A stretch of 64,000 nucleotides of DNA. Origin: Bradysia coprophila (taxonomy: Eukaryota; Arthropoda; Insecta; Diptera; Sciaridae). The notes beneath the pieces are model-generated. The model ran no database searches, was not told where the DNA came from, and was given only the letters and a program-made list of their open reading frames with translations. The stretch spans positions 5,381,214-5,445,213 of the forward strand of contig NW_023503941.1 in NCBI RefSeq assembly GCF_014529535.1, written 5' to 3'. Positions 23,226 to 35,312 of the stretch are shown piece by piece (position 1 is the first letter of the stretch; each line of letters opens with the position of its first letter). The position numbers were made by a program, and so were the translations under genes.

Positions 23226-23655
23226 TTTACTGCGTTTTCATACATCAGTGTGTGCTCTCAATTAAGAGCATGGCTAAATTGTTGCCTACATTTCGGGGCA
23301 AAATTATTGTTATTTTGATGATAATTTTGGACTCTCTTCCTTTTTGGAAAAAGTACGACCATCGTTTGGTGGTAAAATATGTCAGCTCTGAATAAAAAAT
23401 AGAAATGTTTGTGGTGATGTAACCTCAGTCCGAGAAAACTCAATATTTCACGAAAATTGACACATATTTCGAGCTTTCTAGGAGTTATAGGTTACATCAC
23501 CACAAACATTTAAACTTTTGCTGTAAACTCACACATTTTAAAACCAAACGATGGTCGCACTTTTTCGAAAAAAGCTTCGAATCCAAAATTGTCATCAAAA
23601 TAATAATAACTTCGCCCCCAAATGTAGGCAACAATTCAGCCAAGTGTATATTCCT
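23226..23655. repeat. Foldback MITE, ~190-bp arms
   Basis: The left arm (about 23226-23425) and right arm (about 23475-23655) are inverted copies, for example AAATGTTTGTGGTGATGTAACC against GGTTACATCACCACAAACATTT at the inner ends. Outer parts contain matching TTGCCTACATTT and AAATGTAGGCAA words. There are no coding features. Confidence 0.85.
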
Positions 23656-24430
23656 CTTAAGTTGTAGAAGGAGAGAGAGAGAGAGAATTACGATTGCTGA
23701 TGTGTATGAAAACTATGAAACGTCCAGTCGAAGCTAGAACATAAAACTTTGACTTAAATGCTAAGTGGATAAGAGATTTGAAATCTGTGAGCGATCACTG
23801 GAGGCACTAGTGGCTTGGATTTTGTAGTTCATTGGTTTTGAGCAATTGGACTCATCTGAAACAATTTCATCTTCGTACGAGCTGAGCAGCTGGTTCGAGG
23901 GAATGAGTGACTGTTGGAGGCCCACATATCGTGTGAGGCTATTGGAGGTCCTCTATGTCACGGTCACGGTCTATTGTCTTGTCTCCTATTCGTTCGAATA
24001 AGCAAAAGAAGAGACAATTTATGGCTCATATTACAGCAGCGGCTCGTATTTGGTAGTTTTACCCTTTATCTGGACCCAACGAATGGCTTAAAATGAAGAC
24101 TCATTTTATATCGGAAAATGGTTTCGACAGTGAAAATTGGCTCAAGTCAACGGATGCGATCACCGATTTCGTTTTTCTGTTAAACTTGCGAGTTCATGTT
24201 ACCTTTAACCTTGAATTGCCCTTACATTGCTGCGGCTTCTGTTAGATTGCAAAGGACATAAACGGGTTTTTCTCATTTATCTCTTTATTTTATCAAGTAA
24301 AAGCTTGAGGCGTTAACATCCTCTTGCCGTAATAAGATCACAAAAATCAATTTTAAATTTTCTCTCTTTTGAGGCGCTGGTTCAATATACCAACGAAAAA
24401 TCACTTAACCCTCACACATTTCATATCAAT
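23656..24430. other. Gene-free stretch downstream of the ubiquitin hydrolase gene
   Basis: A GA microsatellite lies at about 23670-23690. A possible polyadenylation signal on minus (AATAAA near 24289) fits the ubiquitin hydrolase transcript. No other feature was seen. Confidence 0.45.
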
Positions 24431-25679
24431 TCAGTTGAGAATCGAGCACTGCTCTTTCATCTTCTCAACTTTCGCATAAGTAATTGCGCTCACCGTAAAA
24501 CGTAACTCATTTGGGTCCCGCGCCATAAACTCTTTGCACACTTTGGCTGCATCCTAAACCGAAAAAATTTTTATTTTTGATGTCAGTCCCTCGACCCGTA
24601 AAAGTTTCCAAGCATCAAATTCTACCTTCAAAAAGTTCTCCTTGGTGGTAGGGCCGTGCTTAATCGGAAACGATTTCAATCCATCCAATTCGTACAATTC
24701 GCCATCCTTTTCGATAAACGCAACAAAATGAAGATCGACACCGTCCGAACTGGTTTCCGATGATTCTTCCGATGCCGGCAATGGATGTGTGTTCATCGTG
24801 TGCATAAAATCCGTATTGACTTCCAACAATTTGCCGCGCTCTTCGGCTGTTAGATCACGAGCGGAATTCAGAAACTTCTTGAGAATTCCGTCCTTCAGAA
24901 CGATCCTGCGAGAGAAAAGATAGAACAAAACGAAGTCACAGCTGGGTCGGCTGACGCGGTTAAATGTGAACTTTACTCTTTGTTGTTGGATACTGCATGA
25001 ATCAATGCACAAGTACCGCAAGCATTGTTAATTGTCTGCTTCATGTAAAACAAATCGTTCGGATAGACAGGAGTGTTCGCCTTCAATTTTTCATCTTCAG
25101 CCGATCGATGTTGCTCGTACTGTACACAGAGTTTGTGTTATATTGAAAATGTTAGGAATTCAATTAGCCGACGACGATGCGATAAACGACTTACTTTTTC
25201 AGACAACGGGAAAAGAAGAATTAACGCCGCGACCGGTCTCGGCACCTGATTCAGCAATTCTTCATCCAGTCCCAAAACATCGACGATATTCCAGCCTCTC
25301 GGAACACCAAGTTTTCGAAGGTATGCGCTGAGAATCTAAGAATGGAAGAGAAATTCACGTCCTTGATGTGTTCCGCTTTATAAAACAAGAAAGGAAAGAG
25401 ACTGAATCATTCAAATAAAAACGGCCCATGACGACCATGACATCGCGCAAGGTTAATATTGTGCGTTTTAGTGAAATAAAAATTTGTGTAAATGCGACGT
25501 CGCGTCATCACTGCGTAACAAAGAAATTTCAACCAATCAACCGTTATCCAAACAACACCACACAGTTTCAATCGATTTGAATTTTGATTTTATATCGACA
25601 AAATGTGTCCTTCACTTGGATAATTACAAAAGGTTGTCCTTACCTCAGGATTCGACTGCAATGGTATCCAAGAACTCAT
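24431..25679 (-). CDS. Uch: Ubiquitin carboxyl-terminal hydrolase, UCH-L1/L3 type
   Basis: The five-exon model has no gaps: 25679-25644, 25335-25195, 25119-24977, 24905-24626 and 24553-24431, giving 240 aa with consistent phases and GT-AG borders. The start MSSWIPLQSNPE and the next exon (YLRKLGVPRGWNIVDVLG) are typical of the peptidase C12 family. The catalytic set is complete: Gln87 (oxyanion), Cys93 in NNACGTCALIHA, His166 in DLHFVAF and Asp181 in LYELDGL. Length matches UCH-L3 and Drosophila Uch (about 225-230 aa), with no C-terminal extension of the UCH37/BAP1 kind. It is a cytosolic cysteine protease that cleaves small adducts from the ubiquitin C-terminus and helps maintain free ubiquitin. 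The crossover-loop segment (residues 145-162) is longer than usual and Ser/Glu-rich. Confidence 0.93.
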
Positions 25680-26054
25680 TTTCGCAATTATTTTACAATT
25701 CAATTTCCTTTTGTGTATTATGTTCCGCAACTTGAATAACTTGAACAATTTACGCAGAGAACGTCGATCAAACTAAACTCTTTTTACGAAACCAGACAGT
25801 GATGTTAGCAAACACAAACCGTGTTCCCCGTGTTCTGATCACATGTTTATTCAATGTTGCGAGAAAGAAAATTGCCTCTGGAGGAGATAGCCTTGGCTAG
25901 ACATCTGTAATTGTTGACAGCGACAGCTTTTATTAACACAAAACTTGCAGTTATTTGAGCAAAGGTGAAAAACATCAGTTTTCGTATCATTCAAATGATT
26001 GGGCAGCTGGATCGAATGAATAAGAAATGAACCGAAAAATAAATTTTCTTAGTG
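25680..26054. other. Upstream region of the ubiquitin hydrolase gene
   Basis: This is presumably the 5' UTR and promoter of the minus-strand gene. I see no clear TATA box. No other gene is visible. Confidence 0.4.
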
Positions 26055-26868
26055 GGGCCTCACATCATGTCCGAAGCGATAGCGGAGGACTTGACGCAGT
26101 CTAACTTCCAAAAAAAGAACGAAGAAAATTTTTTGAGACGCGGCAACTATATATAGGCGAGAATTTAAGTTTCTTTCCTTTGGCCTGTATCACCACAAAA
26201 CCTATTCTATCTTATTCGCGCTTCAAATACGAGCAAAACGAGCTATCACTCGACTATGTAGGTTTAAAATTGCCGGAGATACATCGTTTTGAAATTGGTC
26301 ACTTTTCATACAAAATACACCAAATTGACTTTTCCCAAACAATCAAAATCTTTCAACTTACTCTGTATGTTTCTATCTATCTATCTATCTATCGACGGAC
26401 GATCTCGGAAACTAGTCAGCCAATCTCCATGAAATTTTGCAGGAACCTCAGGGTGGGCATAAAAATTGGCCTCGAACTGGTTTCTGAGTGTGGTTTTCGA
26501 GGGTCGGGAACCCGTTTTCGGCTGTAGCTTAGCTGTATTGAAACCTGCAGAGGCGTGCGACCCATCAAATGAAAGGTATTCGTAACACGATTCGAACAAA
26601 AAAATAATTAAAAAAATCGGGGCAGATTCGTTTGAGCTAGAGTGATTAGAGTGACCAAATCTTGAGCTACTCGAGCGTAGGATGAAAGGACTAATATTTT
26701 TTTGGGTTATGAGAGATGGAGAATTACTTTCTTCGGCAAAGTCTCAGAGTTTTACGAGTAGAACAGAGGGGCATATGTGAAAAATGTCGAAAGTTGGAAA
26801 TGGGTGGGTCAATTGGGGTTTTGTAGATATTTCTTGAATGGTGGCAGATAGAGAATTACTTTCTTCGT

Positions 26869-27030
26869 CAAATTTTCGACTTTCGTCAAATTTTCGACTT
26901 TCGTCAAATTTTCGACTTTCGTCAAATTTTCGATTTTCGTCAAATTTTCGATTATCGTTAAATTTTCGATTTTCGTCAAATTTTCGATTTTCGTTAAATT
27001 TTCGATTTTCGTCAAATTTTCAAATTTCGC
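26869..27030. repeat. 18-bp minisatellite, unit CGTCAAATTTTCGA(C/T)TTT
   Basis: About nine 18-bp units sit inside composite repeat E. Frames on both strands stay open only because the unit length is divisible by three (minus reads (ENLTKI)n). The same array, inverted, is at 60885-61035. Confidence 0.92.
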
Positions 27031-27096
27031 CAAATTTCCGAATTTCTGTTATAAACTGTTATAAAAAGCAGTGTTCTAAAACTTCTAAAACGACTG

Positions 27097-27738
27097 ATTT
27101 CCCAACAAAAATCTCTTCGAGAAAAGTGTGACGCAGTCTTTCAAGTACAATTTCTAGATGTTGTTTTGCTTGTTTTAGATCCAATGAATACCAGAATGAC
27201 ATCAAATAGTTGAACTCTTGTGATACCAGCAACACAAAGTCATAAAAATCAAGTACAATTTCTAAAATGAATGATATCGCTAGAGTTGACGCTTTCAGCT
27301 TCGTTACGCAAAAATTAAATTTTACACCCAATTTTAGTTCAAACAAGCTGGCTTAGGTTTTCTCATCATCTGCCAAATAATTTTTACAAAAAAAAAAAAT
27401 TTAGACTGGTAACAACCAAAATTTTACCAAAAAAATCTGCGTGGCAAAGTGGCAAATGTTCAGGAACAGACCAGCAAGAAAATTTATCTGCCACATGCGA
27501 CGCAGATTTTTTTGGTAAAATTTTGGTTGTTTCCAGTCAAAATTTTTTTTGTAAAAATTATTTGGCAGATGATGAGAAAACCTAAGCCGGCTTGTTTGAA
27601 CTAATTGGGCGTAAAATTTAATTTTTGCGTAACGAAGCTGAAAGCGTCAACTCTAGCCATATCATTCATTTTAGAAATTGTACTTCAAAGACTGCGTCAC
27701 ACTTTTCTCGAAGAGATTTTTGTTGGGATACATCCGTT
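27097..27738. repeat. Foldback section of composite repeat E, copy 1
   Basis: TCCCAACAAAAATCTCTTCG at the left pairs with its complement at the right, and the pairing continues through GTGTGACGCAGTC, the GAATGATATCGCTAGAGTTG block and the TCTGCCAAATAATTTTTAC block. This makes arms of roughly 200 bp around a spacer. The left arm carries an extra AT-rich insertion (about 27155-27255) absent from the right arm. Confidence 0.85.
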
Positions 27739-29307
27739 TTGTCCGTTTTGACTCCGTGTTTGTGACAGTTGTCATTTCAAACTATTGGCTATATTGAATG
27801 TCATGCACACGGAGGCAATGAACGTCAACACAAGGTATGGTCGAATGTCAAACTTTGTATGGAGCGGAGGACATAGCGATTTCATGTAAAGCTACACACC
27901 TCTCATGAGAGGCGAGTTAGTTTATATGAAATCGCTATCCGGTTTGTATGAATAGACCATACCTGGTTTATACTTTCATTGCACGGAGGCAAACCCGAAT
28001 CAAAACGAATGACTGTGAATTCTGACTTCTATGAGAATGGAACGATTTAACGTTGCACTAGATAGACCTTCACATGTTTAGAATTTTGATTTTGTTCGGA
28101 GGTTTTATTTCGTTTCTCAAATGTGAGAGATAACGCATGTCGATTGTTGATTGTGATCTCGGCTTCGCCTCGGATCAACAAATTTCACACGAACACTGGA
28201 CTTTTCAACTCTTTATCCCCTATCAAGTAATTGTCATTTACACAACAAGGAACTTCGTACGGGTCTAAAAACCAGTTAATTCAACTGATCTCGATGGGTG
28301 CTATGTCAAAATGAGAACTCTCTTTTAACTCTGTTTTGTGAAAGCCATTCACCTGCAAATTCTGGTTATGGTGCAAGAAAATCGAAATCGAAAAGCTTAC
28401 ATTTCGAAATCTACGTACAAAATATGTATGAATGACATTCGAACCAATTGCGACCCAATTTTTCAAACTAAGTGCTTCCGGTTATCCGGTGTTCATAAAT
28501 TACACGCTCTACACTTTTTCCTTTTGACCTTTGCCTCTCTTCGTCATATACATTCACCTCTACTTCGTGATACGCTTGGCTGGACTACTCTCTCCCATGC
28601 TAGTATTAGACATTTATGAATGGTCCCTTATTCGTGTGGCAATTTAAATTTGAGTTCAATATTGAATTGGTGTTGGTAAGAATGTTGAAAATTCACGTAA
28701 AAAATTCTATTAATTTAATAATTTGAACACATTAGTACATCAGTCATAAAACCTTACAAAGGTAAATGTGACGCAAGTCCCTCTACGTTACTTATAAGTT
28801 TGACGTTTAGAAACAACTGATATCATTTTTGGTGACACATTCTGCAGATGCATCTGAACGAAATGATTTAACGATAGAAATTTTACGATCTGCGTCACAA
28901 AGTGGCAGATAAATCAACTTACTTTGTTTTGAATGGTTTTCGGTCGGGACACATTTTTCTCCATTTTCACGTTGCCTTTAACTGTTTCCTCAACATCTGT
29001 CACTTGTGACGCAATTTTTATTTGATACATTCATGAACAGCTAAAAGTTCCGCCGCGTTCTCTATCTCTTATTTTACTTCATTTTACTCCACAAAGTTCC
29101 ACACATTCATATCTTGTGACTCATACACATGTGGAACTCCTTCACCGGTGTGAATTAACTTCCCATTCCCAACAAACAGAATCAATATTTGGGCTAAATG
29201 ACTGAAAATTCTGAAAAGAACATAACAAAATTATTCGCACCGCTCTCCTGATAGCAACTCAGCTTCTATGACGATGAACAGATTCTATCCGTTATCGTTT
29301 CAGGTAG
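27739..29307. other. Gene-free stretch
   Basis: No supported gene was found. It contains short dispersed words shared with other repeat regions, such as CTTCGTACGGGTCTAAAAA near 28255 (also 40375) and GTGACGCAAGTCC near 28770. Confidence 0.4.
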
Positions 29308-29605
29308 GTGCGGGAAAACAGGAAAAATAGGAAAATATTCAGTTTGTCTTGCTTTCTCGCTATTATTCTTCTTAAAAATTATTTTGTTTCGTCTCGTCAA
29401 TACATTTAATTTGACACATTGTGCACCATTTTTGTGTCAAAACAACCGGAGATATTTTACAGCTAGTGAAAATCGGGCAAAACAAGCAAATCACGTTATC
29501 TTGCATGCTTTCTCGCCTATAACTACTGATTGACCAGCTCAATTTTCCTAAAAATTGGATTTGAGTGATTTTCTTGTTTTGCATGTTTTCCCGCACCTCC
29601 CTGGG
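29308..29605. repeat. Small TIR element
   Basis: GGTGCGGGAAAAC near 29308 pairs with GTTTTCCCGCACC near 29586, with weaker inner pairing around AATTATTTTG and AGATATTTT. It has no ORF of its own. Confidence 0.55.
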
Positions 29606-30275
29606 AGGTTTGAATTCTAGAGAATAATTTTAGTTCTTATCTCTCTTTTTTGTAACATCGCATCGTCGTGGTAGGAGAATTAACAGATACTTCGGGTTAA
29701 ACAAGAAGAAAATAACGATAAGTCAAAATGTTCAATTCCTACCGCGACTAAAATAAGTCAAATCGGTTCTTATCAGCTTCCATTTGATTAGTAGCAAATT
29801 GGGCAGTGTTCAAGAAACACGCTTTACTTTTGGCTAAACGTGAAACCGATAGTGGAAGTGTAATTTCTGAAATTACTTACAATGAACGAATTCGAAAGGT
29901 GAATACAGAATTAAAACATAAAAAAGGAACCGCGCTGAGGGGGAAACTATGCGAGCAATACTGGGACAGATGCTATTTGCTAGACACCAATGACGCCAAT
30001 AGAAACCAATAGGCGATAAACGCTAATAGTCGCCAACTATTGGTGTCTATTGACATGTGGTGTTTATTGGCGTCTATGATGGGTGGCTATCTGCGTCTAT
30101 ATACGTTCTATATACGTCAATAGTCACCAAGGGAAGTGGGACACGATTTGCTTGTGTAGTTTCTTCGAAAAGTTAGCCGTCCACAAATTTTTAGCACAGG
30201 AAGAACCGACCCAAGCCCTAAGCCAATCTTCGAACTTAAACCATGCATATGCAAAATTTACATCCAAACTTCTAG
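29606..30275. other. Upstream flank or intron of the MFS transporter gene
   Basis: It contains degenerate copies of a phrase like GGCGTCTATTG/CCAATAG between about 29985 and 30130. The first coding exon of the transporter should lie here or further upstream. I could not identify it with confidence. Confidence 0.35.
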
Positions 30276-33200
30276 TGAAACACCATCCGACCTGCCTTCA
30301 ACATGGAAATTCTGGCAAAAAAGGCGCTATGTTGTTGTGCTGATGGCAATTATTGGATTTAGCAAGTTAAGTGAGTTAAATGTAGACATTGTTGCGATGA
30401 CAGAAAATCGAATTGTGCATTACGATAATGGCACTGTAGTTCACGTAAGTAAAACAGGCGGACTCATATTATAGTCACTACATTGGTTCGTAACGGAGTG
30501 TAACTCAATACAGGAGCGATACTTCGACTGGAGCTCAAAAGAACAGGAACTTATTGTGAGTTCGTTCTTTTACGGATACATTTTGACTTCATTATTGGGT
30601 GGCTATTTGGGTGCAAAGCTTGGTGGCAGTTTGGTATTTGGTTTGGGTATATTCGCAGCATCCGTTCTTACATTGTTAGCACCAATTGCAGCCCATGCAG
30701 GCTTGTACACTCTCGTTGCCGTTCGTTTGATGCAAGGAATGTGCCAAGGCGTTGCACTTCCATCCATTCAAGATGTTTGGTCACGGTAGGAAAACATTGG
30801 TAAGCGCAGTGCGTGTCAGAGTTAAAAGTTAACCAAATAATAGGTGGAGTCCACCGCAAGAACGATCTCGAATATCCACAATGTCATATGCCGGAACGTA
30901 CGTTGGTACTGTGATAGCGGTGTCGTTCAGCAGAATAATGGCATCCAATTTTGTTTGGGAAAGTACCTTCTACGTTTTGGGTAAGCTTTGCCATCACTTT
31001 GTGAAGTGACCAAGGTAGCTATCATTGCATTGTGCATTAGGTGGCATTGCCTGTGTATGGTGTATTTGCTGGTTGATCATTGTAAAACGAGATCCCGAGC
31101 AAGACCGTCGCATATCGAAAGAAGAACTGAAATACATACAGAGCTCGTTGGGGTTATTGCAACGAAGTGGAAGCTCCACGATTCCATGGAAAGACATATT
31201 CACGTCGAAAATCGTTTTGGCAATATGTGTGGCACAGACAGCCGCAATGTGGGGCACGCATACCGTAATAACAGTGCTGCCAACATTTTTGAGAGGTATT
31301 TTACATTTGCGTTATTGGAGTGTTAAGTATAGTTTCCACTTAAAAAGAGCACTCCGTTTAGCCTGTTTAGCCTCCGTTTACATGACAGTTGTAAAATAGA
31401 ACAAAAGAACTGTCACGCAAACGGAGTGGAAATTGAATTTATTTCAATTTTTTACTCCGTTTACGTGACAGTTTCTTTGTTCTATTTTACAACTGTCATG
31501 TAAACGGAGGCTAAACGGAGTGCTCTTTTAAGTGGAAACTATACTTTAACAGAGAATGTCAAAAAGAGTGGAACTCGTGTAACTGCACTTTTACACACAA
31601 ATTTTTACGTATCACCCATCGAAATTGGTCATTTCTCTCTCTATCTCTCTCTCTCTTTCATGCTCTTTACACTGTATAGGGAAAGTGCATTGTTTTGTGC
31701 GTTGGAGAGAAGAAATTTTCATTGTATGCGTACATACATATGTTATGTTGGTGTGCCTTACGTTGAATCAATGAAAGTACACTGAGTGAGAATGGAACTA
31801 ATTTTGAATGCAATTTTTACGCATTCTTACCATTTTATCTCGCCATCGTCGTACCAACTTTTCATATCTCTTGGACTCGATGTCATTATGGCGAAATTTA
31901 AAAATCGAATGAATGCAAAAATGAGTGTAATGGTAGCGTGCTATTATTGAGTGAATGCAAAAACGAGTGTAATGGTAGCGTGCGTATTGAAGGGAGAGCG
32001 AAGATAATTTAAGTGGCGGCCTTGAGTGCAATGTCAAAAATATAAGAATGGCAAATCCTATCTCATTTTGCCACTGCTCTCAGGGACTAACCTAAGGAAC
32101 ATCGTGGGTGGGAATTTTCCCACCCGCGCCTTTTGAATTCCCATCCACGAATTCAATTTTGACCACACTATAAATTTTTACAAAAACGTAAAAAGTACTT
32201 TGATTTTATTCCAAGTTTTCGATTAGTTTTAGTTTAGTTTTCGTTTAGTTCGTGACAAGTTGGTTTTAGCGTAACAGTCAGGAGGTAGACAGATCCATAC
32301 CACTTAAATTCCAAGTCGTTGATTGATGATTTGATTAAGAATTCCTGTGTACAAGACTGTCGACCACTCGCCGACTCTAGACAACACGATATTAAAGTTA
32401 ATATCAGTTAGAAATTACAAAAATCGACAGTGGCAGCGAAACCATGTCCTCAGTATTGACAAGAAAATTAACCATCTGAACAAATTGATCAAAGCTCAAT
32501 TTAAATTCTTCAATAAGGAAAGGTGGAACGACCGACTTTCACAGTTGAAAAATTACTCTAACCAACTGTGGAAAATTACTAGGCTGGTTAGCAATTGCAA
32601 AAGCAGTCTTCATTCCTTAAGGATACATCAGGTGCTAGCAACTACAGACCAATTAGCCTGCCAAACTCCATCAGCAAAATCTTAGCTAATCATATCCAAC
32701 AAGCTCTAAATAAGAAAAACTCTACAGGATTGTTCACATTTGACATAGAGAAGGCCTCTGATAGTGCATGGCATAAGAGTCTAATACACAAAATGTTCCT
32801 TCGAAAGTTTCCTTTCTATCTTATTAAAATTGTTCAATCATTTCCACAAAAACGGTCTTTGTACCATATTGTCAGAAATCTAGGATATCTAGCTCATATC
32901 CTAGCAGTAGTCCCACAAGGAAGCGTGCTGAGTGCTACCCTTTATTACATATTCACTTCAGATTTGATTGTAACGTAAGTCACGTTCTTTGTGAAAAGAA
33001 TTTTTTCGCAGATGATTACTGCAAATCTGTTTTGCCAAATGGCAAAATTATCAAGAAATTGCATGCCATTGGTAAGATCTCAAATTATTCTGCAAAATAG
33101 GAAATCAAATTAAATGACAACAAAACAAACGCGGGCTTTTTCACCAGAAGAAGGGCTCAGAAGTGGAAGGAAAATGTGTTTCAAATCTCCCTAGGAAAAA

Positions 33201-34190
33201 TTCGACTTTTTTTAATCATTGTTTTTGGCGCCTCTAAGTAAGAATTAGGAAGTCATTTTTGCGCCTTTTCGTCGAAATCCCACCCACGGGAAAATCCTTA
33301 CGTTAGTCCCTGACTGCTCTCAAGGCCACTTAAGTGTAACTGAACCAAAGAAGAAGAAGAAGAACCAAAATCTCTCTTCGTTAACAGTCAATGTTTCAAC
33401 TTTTAACAGACGTCTTCATGTTTGATCTGGGCAAAGCGGGTCTCGTAGCTGCTGCACCGCACTTGACCATGGGCATTTTATTACTGGTCTCCGGTCACTG
33501 CGCAGACCACTTCCAAATCAAAGGATATTTGACGACCACTCAAGTGCGACGTTACTTCAATTGTTTAGGTTTCATTTTGCAAGCGATATTTCTCCTACTG
33601 GCAGCATTTTCGCAACAATCATTCTGGAGTGTTATTTACATCACTTTATCGGTAGGGTTTGGTGGGATGGCCTTCTGTGGATTTTAGTAAGTTCAAAAAT
33701 TGGCTAATGTTTAACATTAGGGGTTGAGACTTCTATGTGGATAGTCGCTCTTCTTTAAAGTCAATTCTTGCGTAAGAAGGACAATTTTCTAACAATTTGC
33801 AGTGTAAATGTCTTGGATATCGCTCCAAACTACGCGAGTGTAATATTTGGGATAACAAACACACTGGGCACACGTAAATTTGTAACATATTTAACATAAG
33901 AACTGTCAATGATCGTCCTTAAACTTCTAGTTCCCAGAATTGTGAGTCCAATATTAACCGAGTATTTGGTGAAAAGCAAAGTATGAATCGCAAGTCAGTT
34001 GTTCATTTCCCTGGAATTTAATTGAATTTTTATTGCGTAGACAGCCGCAGAATGGAGGCTGGTTTTTTATGTAGCTGCCGGAATTTATGGAATTGGAACG
34101 TTGGTCTATTGGTTTTGGTGTTCTGGTGAATTACAACCGTGGGCTAAGAACAGTACAGTCAACAGCACAGGTGTATCGAAGGACAATTAA
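30276..34190 (+). CDS. SLC17-type major facilitator transporter (first exon missing)
   Basis: Eight exons join in frame: 30276-30444, 30514-30785, 30844-30980, 31041-31295, 33410-33686, 33803-33873, 33931-33980 and 34041-34190, giving 459 codons and a stop. Typical family stretches are YFDWSSKEQELIVSSFFYGY, the R-x3-G block VRLMQGMCQGVALPS, WSPPQERSR after TM4, and CGFYVNVLDIAPNYAS in the C-terminal half. These are hallmarks of SLC17 anion transporters (sialin, vesicular glutamate and Na/phosphate-type carriers), large in insects. Substrate cannot be told from sequence. About twelve membrane segments are expected and the length is only slightly short of the family (about 465-530 aa), so a small 5' exon is missing. 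The 2.1-kb fourth intron holds two transposable elements. Confidence 0.88.
31324..31552. repeat. Foldback MITE in an MFS intron
   Basis: GTATAGTTTCCACTTAAAAA at the left pairs with its complement ending in GGAAACTATAC. The arms continue through GAGCACTCCGTTTAGCC and GTTTACATGACAGTTGTAAAATAG. The CTCCGTTTA word is shared with the foldbacks at 47.3-48.6 kb. There is no coding content. Confidence 0.88.
32081..33312. mobile_element. hAT-like TIR element carrying a non-LTR reverse transcriptase fragment
   Basis: The ends CAGGGACTAACCTAAGGA and its near complement (TCCTTACGTTAGTCCCTG) are terminal inverted repeats that continue inward through a GTGGGTGGGA block. The element is flanked on both sides by ACTGCTCT (32073-32080 and 33313-33320), an 8-bp target-site duplication as expected for hAT transposons, whose ends usually start CAGGG. 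Inside is no hAT transposase but a fragment of a non-LTR reverse transcriptase. It sits in intron 4 of the MFS gene. Confidence 0.85.
32347..33070 (+). pseudogene. Non-LTR reverse transcriptase fragment (jockey/CR1-like)
   Basis: Several overlapping frames retain the linker region with Trp-Gln-Arg, the RT motifs GASNYRPISLPNSISKIL, FTFDIEKASDSAWHKSL and VPQGSVLSATLYYIF, and FADDYCKS in a shifted frame near 33008. Frameshifts separate the pieces and there is neither an endonuclease domain nor an ORF1. It is a dead internal fragment, wholly inside the hAT-like ends of 32081-33312. Confidence 0.8.
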
Positions 34191-34444
34191 GTTCCAAGCA
34201 AAACATTTTGATCGATGCCGAACGTTATTTCAAGCCGTTTTTTCATTAAACCATGCAGCGAAACTTTGAATAATTAATTTTTTTAGTAAAGTATCGTGAA
34301 AAATTAGGAAAAGAAGCGAAACCTTCTTCAACATCGAAGAGCAATGCTAAAAATTTATGAATGAAGATGAGTTGAAATCGTTGAAATGCGTATCCTCTCT
34401 AATTTTTGACATTGTCCTCGAGGCCAGTTAGATTTAACTGAACC
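34191..34444. other. 3' flank of the MFS gene and repeat margin
   Basis: Bases from about 34405 (TTGACATTGTCCTCGAGGCC to AACTGAACC) match, inverted, the region around 41105-41160. They belong to an older repeat family in which the retrotransposon copy is nested. Confidence 0.45.
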
Positions 34445-35207
34445 GAAATCTCTCTCCGTTAACACTGTGTTAAAGAGCGGAAAAATAGAGAAAAAAACAT
34501 AGCTAACGCCGACCCGTACGAAACACCCATTCGTATCAAAAGCCTTTACTGTGAAACTCTTCATTTCTTTTACTTCATTCTCTACTGAAAAGCTATTTGC
34601 CCTTTAAAATCACTTACATTATCTTTCTTTGCCTTGTTAGCATATCCAAGTAAATTGCCGGAGGCAATATAGACAGCCCCGTACGAAGTCAAATTTCATA
34701 AATTCCTATTTAAACAGCTATATACCGCTATATTTACCTATATTTCACTGTAAATAAACATTTCACAGAGGAATATGCTATTATATAGCTCTATATGCCT
34801 GTATATAGCTCAATATAGCTGTATATAGGTATATATAGATGTCCATATATGGAATCACTGAAACCCCTCACACTTAACACATTATTTCCATGTTAACAGA
34901 AACTCTCTAAGTACCATTTTTCCCAAGATATATCACTTTTATTAAAATCCAATATGGCCACCGGCAGCCATTTTGTTAGGAGACCGGAAATTTTACCGAC
35001 GCTTTACATTCGTTAATACCTTTCAAACAAAAAAAAATCATGAAATTCGGTCAAAATTTACTCCACGTTCACTGTACGGCCGAGTAGCCAGATAAGAGCT
35101 CACTCCAAGAGACCTAGCTCACGCTCCGGAGAACATAATTTCAAAAACTTTTTTTCCCCTGATTGGTACGGTCAATACCTATCTAATAAAGCTAAAACAG
35201 ACGAAAT
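34445..35207. repeat. 763-bp direct repeat, left copy
   Basis: The sequence from GAAATCTCTCTCCGTTAACA to AAACAGACGAAAT is repeated in the same orientation at 39145-39908. By eye I find only about three substitutions (for example AAGTCAAATTT versus AAGACAAATTT) and one A-run length change. It contains a TATA-rich stretch (34720-34850) and no ORF. Confidence 0.95.
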
Positions 35208-35312
35208 TGAATTGAATTGAATTTATTTCCACCGCCAAAGACTGGCTGAATAATCTGATACATATAAATACAAACATAGTTTAACTATCATACAATCAAG
35301 CTTTACAAACAA

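Larger units (their letters stand above)
26055..27738. mobile_element. Composite repeat E, copy 1
   Basis: From a GTCCGAAGCGATAGCGGAGG phrase near 26070 to TTTTTGTTGGGATA near 27738 this segment matches, in opposite orientation, the sequence at 60399-62030. It includes in order a region ending in an AT-rich CTAT microsatellite (26375-26395), an 18-bp minisatellite (26869-27030), and a foldback section bounded by TCCCAACAAAAATCTC and its complement (27097-27738). The foldback in this copy is longer than in the other. There is no convincing coding frame. Confidence 0.8.

Noticed and set aside
26869-27030. CRISPR-like array
   Set aside because: The units are contiguous without unique spacers and the genome is eukaryotic.
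26809-27033. (ENLTKI)n protein on minus and SSNFRL-type protein on plus
   Set aside because: Both are translations of an 18-bp minisatellite; the same holds for the frames at 60854-61236.
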